Under the pieces are notes generated by a model. The model was given only the letters and a program-made list of their open reading frames with translations, did not search any database and was not told where the DNA came from. Shown piece by piece: positions 59,131-64,000 of a stretch of DNA of 64,000 bases. This stretch comes from Prochlorococcus sp. AG-363-B04. Its GTDB lineage: Bacteria; Cyanobacteriota; Cyanobacteriia; PCC-6307; Cyanobiaceae. Position 1 is the stretch's first letter. The number at the start of each line of letters is the position of its first letter. The translations under genes were made by a program, and so were the position numbers. The stretch spans positions 1-64,000 of the forward strand of contig QCFC01000009.1 of assembly GCA_003278465.1 (NCBI GenBank). The letters are read 5' to 3'.

Positions 59131-60125
59131 TTGCTTGACTTCCTCCACCAGCCTGCCAATACAGCTAAAACAGCTTCTGCGCCAATGACACCAACAAATC
59201 CTCCAAACTCATCAACCACTACGCGCACTCCATTCTTGTCTCCTTTAAATCCTGTTAGAAGTCTGTCAGCTCGGATCATTTCTGGCACGAATTCGACTGC
59301 TTCGCAAAGATCTGTTGGTGATAAATGCCCACGATTTTGAAGTAAGGCTGTAAGCAAACGCTCTCTGCTTGCTACACCTAAAACTTTATCCACTTCTTTT
59401 CCTAGTACAACCCACCAGTGAGATTGGCATTGAAGCAAATTTGATCGGAGTGATTCGAGGCTTGATGAGCCATCAAGAGTTGGTGCGGCCACTCTTGGTG
59501 TCATGAGATCTCGAGCGGTTAAATCATTTAGCTGAAAAACCTTTGCGATCATTGCTGCCTCATCTGCTTCAATTTGCCCTTGTTGTGAACCTAGTCTTGC
59601 CATTTGACGAATCTCCTCTTCATCAGTACTGAGTTCATTTTCGACTGAAATTACTGGCATTAATTGTTCCAATAAAAGTACCAGAGGTCGCATTAAAATA
59701 CTTAGTATGTGAAGCAAAGGAGCACTTGCAAGTGAAACAGATAAAGGCAGGCGACTTCCTAATGATTTCGGAAGAATCTCTCCTATAATTATCACTAAAA
59801 TTGTTAGACTAATTGAGAATAATGGTAAAGCAATACCTCCAATATTTCTTTGCTCGAAGACAAAGGCGGAGTATCCTCCAAGCATTAGGCTTCCGAAAAT
59901 ATTGAAACCGTTATTTGCGATTACTAAGACAGATAATGTTCTGCCAAGTTTTTTCCGGAGCTTTGCCAAGCGCCTTGCTCCTGGAACGGGTTTTGACCTG
60001 GCAGCTAATTCATGAACTCTTAGTGGATTTACTGTCAATAACGCTGCTTCTATTCCCGAACACAAGGCAGAGCCTGCAACGACAACTACCACTAGCAATG
60101 AAAGTAAAAGAATGTCAGGACTCAT
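59127..60125 (-). CDS. CNNM/CBS-domain membrane protein (CorC/HlyC-related)
   Basis: The 332-aa protein has an N-terminal CNNM (DUF21) domain of three to four helices (starting LLLSLLVVVVVAGSALCSGIEAALL) and then a CBS pair (about residues 195-320, DLMTPRVAAPTLDGSSSL and VVVDEFGGFVGVIGAEAVL). It ends directly after the second CBS domain. The CorC_HlyC transporter-associated domain usually found at the C terminus is missing. Family members are linked to Mg/Co efflux or membrane stress; the substrate here is unknown. First gene of a coupled leftward set with the GTPase, nadD and nadE. Confidence 0.88.
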   Translation of the reverse strand: MSPDILLLSLLVVVVVAGSALCSGIEAALLTVNPLRVHELAARSKPVPGARRLAKLRKKLGRTLSVLVIANNGFNIFGSLMLGGYSAFVFEQRNIGGIALPLFSISLTILVIIIGEILPKSLGSRLPLSVSLASAPLLHILSILMRPLVLLLEQLMPVISVENELSTDEEEIRQMARLGSQQGQIEADEAAMIAKVFQLNDLTARDLMTPRVAAPTLDGSSSLESLRSNLLQCQSHWWVVLGKEVDKVLGVASRERLLTALLQNRGHLSPTDLCEAVEFVPEMIRADRLLTGFKGDKNGVRVVVDEFGGFVGVIGAEAVLAVLAGWWRKSSK

Positions 60126-60299
60126 TTCTGGGATACAAGTTAAAAGATGGAGTTGCTAAGCATTTTGCATGTAAAGCATTACTTTTTTGGTCGATTTAAG
60201 AATTTATAGTAGTGAATTGGCTTCAATGTGAATTATTGATTTTTAGTTTTTGAGAAGGTTGCCTCTTATCCTTATCCTGTTTGGTTCGTTTTTTTAATT

Positions 60300-61619
60300 G
60301 TGATTAATCAGCTCACTTTATCCAAGAGGCGTGAGCGCTTTATGAAGGGATTGGGAGAGATGGCAGCAGTTATACCAGCTGCTTCGTTGGTTACTCACCA
60401 TGCTGACTGTGAGTATCCCTTTCGCCAAAACAGCGATTTTTGGTATTTAACTGGCTTAGATGAACCTGATGCAGTTGCTTTATTTCTGCCTCATCGAGGA
60501 GATGGAGAGCGCTTTATACTTTTTGTTCATCCTAAAGAACCAGATGTAGAAGTTTGGAGTGGTTCACGTTGCGGAACAGAAGTTGCTGTAAGTCAGTATG
60601 GAGCTGATGTTGCTCATCCTTTACATGAATTACCCAGACTATTGGATGGCTACCTAATAGGTGCAACTGGAATAGCTTTTAGGGTAGGGAAGCACCCAAA
60701 AATAGAACCACTTGTTTTAAAAGCTTGGGGTGAGCAGCTTGATAAAGCTTCAAGAATTGGCTCTTCAGCATGGGTCTTATCCGCACCTTGTCGTTTGCTA
60801 CATGAATTGAGGCTAAGAAAGGAACCCGAAGAGTTAGATCGTCTTAGACAGGCTGCAAAAATTTCGGCTGAAGCTCATGAAATAGCCAGAAAAGTTGTTC
60901 AACCTGGGATGAATGAGCGATATGTCCAAGCAATTATTGAAAAGTATTTTCTTGAAATGGGTGCAAGAGGACCTGCATATACTCCAATAGTTGCAGGTGG
61001 AGATAATGCTTGTGTTTTGCATTACACCTTGAATAATTCAATTTTATGCGATGGTGATTTGATATTGATTGATGCTGGCTGTTCTCTTCCTGATTACTAC
61101 AACGGAGATGTAACTAGAACTTTCCCAATAAATGGCCGTTTTAATGCTGAACAGAGAGCCCTTTATGAGATTGTGCTTGCCGCACAAAGTGCCGCTATTA
61201 AGTCGGTAAAACCAGGGCAAGATGCAGAAGGAGTTCATATGGCTGCAGTAAAGGTGCTTGTAGAAGGTTTATTGGATCTTGGCTTGCTTAGTGGAAATAT
61301 CGATAGTGTTATTGAACAGGGGGCTTATAGACATTTTTATATGCATCGAACAGGTCACTGGCTTGGACTTGATGTTCATGATGTTGGTGCTTATCGTCTT
61401 GGCGAGCACTCTGTTGATTTAGAGCCCGGGATGGTACTTACTGTTGAACCAGGTCTTTATGTGAGTGATCGATTGCAAGTTCCAGATGGGCAGCCATGTA
61501 TAGAAGATCGCTGGAAAGGTATTGGGATAAGAATAGAAGATGACATTTTAGTTACGAGAAGTGGACATGAGATTTTGTCTGCTGCGTCATCATCAGCAAT
61601 TGATAACATGGAGAAATAA
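60300..61619 (+). CDS. pepP: Xaa-Pro aminopeptidase
   Basis: Metallo-aminopeptidase releasing N-terminal residues before proline. The 439-aa protein has an N-terminal creatinase-like domain (FRQNSDFWYLTGLDEPDAV) and a pita-bread catalytic domain. Metal ligands can be read in order: two aspartates in DAGCSLPDYYNGDVTRTFP, His in HRTGHWLGLDVHD, Glu in TVEPGLYV and Glu in GIRIEDDILVT. GTG start. It is divergent from the CNNM/CBS gene with about 170 bp between. Confidence 0.95.
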   Translation: MINQLTLSKRRERFMKGLGEMAAVIPAASLVTHHADCEYPFRQNSDFWYLTGLDEPDAVALFLPHRGDGERFILFVHPKEPDVEVWSGSRCGTEVAVSQYGADVAHPLHELPRLLDGYLIGATGIAFRVGKHPKIEPLVLKAWGEQLDKASRIGSSAWVLSAPCRLLHELRLRKEPEELDRLRQAAKISAEAHEIARKVVQPGMNERYVQAIIEKYFLEMGARGPAYTPIVAGGDNACVLHYTLNNSILCDGDLILIDAGCSLPDYYNGDVTRTFPINGRFNAEQRALYEIVLAAQSAAIKSVKPGQDAEGVHMAAVKVLVEGLLDLGLLSGNIDSVIEQGAYRHFYMHRTGHWLGLDVHDVGAYRLGEHSVDLEPGMVLTVEPGLYVSDRLQVPDGQPCIEDRWKGIGIRIEDDILVTRSGHEILSAASSSAIDNMEK

Positions 61620-61719
61620 TTAATTTTGAAAGTAATTCCCAGGAAAATATATATTGATTATTTATTGAAATTTGCTGTTTTCATTGTGATATAATCCTGG
61701 TGAAAATGATAAGGTTGTT

Positions 61720-63104
<1,385 letters not shown>

Positions 63105-63115
63105 TTGCAATTTTT

Positions 63116-63135
63116 CATTAGTGAGAAGACTAATG
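63116..63135. terminator. Hairpin shared by convergent genes
   Basis: CATTAGT-(GAGAAG)-ACTAATG forms a perfect 7-bp stem in the 25-bp gap between the convergent PSRP-3 gene and transaldolase-like gene; it overlaps the latter's stop codon. It is flanked by TTTT on the right and AAAAA (minus-strand sense) on the left, fitting a weak bidirectional terminator. Confidence 0.45.
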
Positions 63136-63795
63136 TTTTGAATCATTCTGAAATAATTCCGTGGCTTGAAGTGTTTCGGATATATCTATTAACTTTTTTG
63201 CAACTAAAGGTTGAATTGTAAAAGTGTTTAAGCCTTCAGATAATAGTTGAATAATTTCATTTTTGTCTCTTACGCTTGCAACAAGAATAGTGCAATTGCT
63301 ATCAAGATTATTTAATATTTTTTGCATTGTAATTATTTCAACTATTCCTTCCCTGCCTAAATCATTAATTCGTCCAAGGTATGGTGCAATGAAACTGGCT
63401 TTTAAGGCTGCTGCAAAGAGAACCTGGTGAATTTCATAGCAGGCAGTAAAAGTTACAGAGATGTTTGATGAGATTAATTTTAAAGCTGCCTCATTTCCTG
63501 ATTTGGTAAGAGGAATTTTCACGTGAACTTTAAGTAATTGCGTAGCTAAAGTGCTTAGCTCTTTCCCGCATATTTCTAACTCATTAGCACTTTCCCCCCA
63601 GGCTTGTAAATGAAGCTCTTTGCAGCCTAAACTTTCTGCTTTTATGGCTAGATCTTTTAAATTTTCAATTGTGCAATGTTGGTTGGCTCTTCTTAGGAGT
63701 GTTGGATTGGTTGTTATACCTTTAAAGATTCCTGTTGGTAACCATTCTTCCCAATCCTTTGGATCGGCGCTGTCAAGAAAGAGTTGGAGATTCAT
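63130..63795 (-). CDS. Transaldolase-like / fructose-6-phosphate aldolase family protein
   Basis: TIM-barrel aldolase of 221 aa, resembling the short transaldolases TalC/FSA. LFLDSADPKDW and GITTNPTLL at the N terminus are family-specific. The Schiff-base lysine is expected in HVKIPLTKSGNEA. FIAPYLGRINDLGREGI is the conserved phosphate-binding region. Whether it acts as a transaldolase, a fructose-6-phosphate aldolase or something else cannot be read from sequence. Located just after (downstream in reading sense of) the epsilon-subunit gene, on the same strand. Confidence 0.88.
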   Translation of the reverse strand: MNLQLFLDSADPKDWEEWLPTGIFKGITTNPTLLRRANQHCTIENLKDLAIKAESLGCKELHLQAWGESANELEICGKELSTLATQLLKVHVKIPLTKSGNEAALKLISSNISVTFTACYEIHQVLFAAALKASFIAPYLGRINDLGREGIVEIITMQKILNNLDSNCTILVASVRDKNEIIQLLSEGLNTFTIQPLVAKKLIDISETLQATELFQNDSKH

Positions 63796-63826
63796 TTATT
63801 ATTTAATTTAATCTCCTTTGATTTGA

Positions 63827-64000
63827 TTAGGATTCTTTTTTACTTGCTTGAACTCTGGCTCGCGCTTGATTTAATTTTTGCTGTGCTTTTAGTTTCTCGG
63901 GAGAGGCTTCTTGTCCCTCAAGTTGTTGAAATTCAGTTTTAGCCTTTTCAAGATCAGCTTCCGCTGATATTTCATCAATTTCTTCTCCTAACTCTGCTCC
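63827..64000 (-). CDS. atpC: ATP synthase F1 subunit epsilon (partial, C-terminal 57 residues)
   Basis: The frame is open at the right edge and ends in TAA. The visible tail, AELGEEIDEISAEADLEKA and LKAQQKLNQARARVQASKK, matches the C-terminal helical hairpin of cyanobacterial epsilon subunits, including the SPEKLKAQQ turn. The gene start, and almost surely the atpD (beta) gene before it, lie beyond the window. This shows the beta/epsilon pair is separate from the main operon by about 11 kb, as usual for cyanobacteria. Confidence 0.88.
   Translation of the reverse strand, partial: GAELGEEIDEISAEADLEKAKTEFQQLEGQEASPEKLKAQQKLNQARARVQASKKES

Overview
The window is a gene-dense, AT-rich (roughly 40% GC by eye) cyanobacterial chromosome segment. 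Several features point to Prochlorococcus, probably a low-light type: RNA polymerase beta' split into rpoC1/rpoC2, a high-light-inducible (Hlip) gene, Ycf35 and PSRP-3/Ycf65 proteins, an F-ATP synthase operon with duplicated b/b' subunits, cyanobacterial Ccs1/CcdA cytochrome maturation proteins, short intergenic gaps and many small picocyanobacterial orphan genes. The strain assignment is inference. No rRNA, tRNA, CRISPR array, transposase, integrase or phage gene was recognised; this is core chromosome rather than a genomic island.

Layout. 0-6 kb: leftward rimP-nusA-ylxR-infB (translation initiation and transcription elongation), behind a GC-rich folded leader. 6-11 kb: an HtrA/Deg protease, rpiA, hisD, rpsT and tatD. 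11-20.4 kb: rpoB-rpoC1-rpoC2, behind a leader with a perfect 26-bp-arm hairpin. 20.4-26.8 kb: hli overlapping rlmN, a sodium:solute symporter, a 41-aa membrane peptide, then a HEAT-repeat protein, DUF2997, Ycf35, a ferredoxin and an aldo/keto reductase with a degenerate C-terminal domain. 26.7-28.3 kb: rsmG, a membrane-anchored J-domain protein and DUF3143. 28.3-33.3 kb: biotin genes, with bioF-bioK-bioC-bioD joined by 4-base overlaps and bioA nearby. 33.4-41.9 kb: Ski2-like helicase, fumC, purB, tlyA, glnB and queF with small orphans. 41.9-45.2 kb: ftsW, ccdA and ccs1. 45.5-52.8 kb: a methyltransferase, then atp1-a-c-b'-b-delta-alpha-gamma. 52.9-60.1 kb: a small orphan, DUF3326, ald, and leftward CNNM/CBS-GTPase-nadD-nadE. 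60.3-64 kb: pepP, a HAD phosphatase, PSRP-3, a transaldolase-like aldolase and the 3' end of atpC (epsilon), implying that the atpD/atpC pair lies just beyond the right edge.

The genes form core modules for transcription, translation, ATP synthesis, biotin and NAD synthesis and c-type cytochrome maturation. I found no clearly new multi-gene system. The best unexplained signals are structural: two perfect inverted repeats with 26-bp arms, one 82 bp before rpoB and one inside the ccs1 coding sequence. Secondary candidates are a palindrome 16 bp before bioF, a folded rimP leader, a stem-loop after the ATPase c-subunit gene, and an aldo/keto reductase that seems to have lost its Fe-S cysteines beside a ferredoxin gene. 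Start codons are often GTG or TTG; where family knowledge favours an internal start, the coordinates follow that choice.
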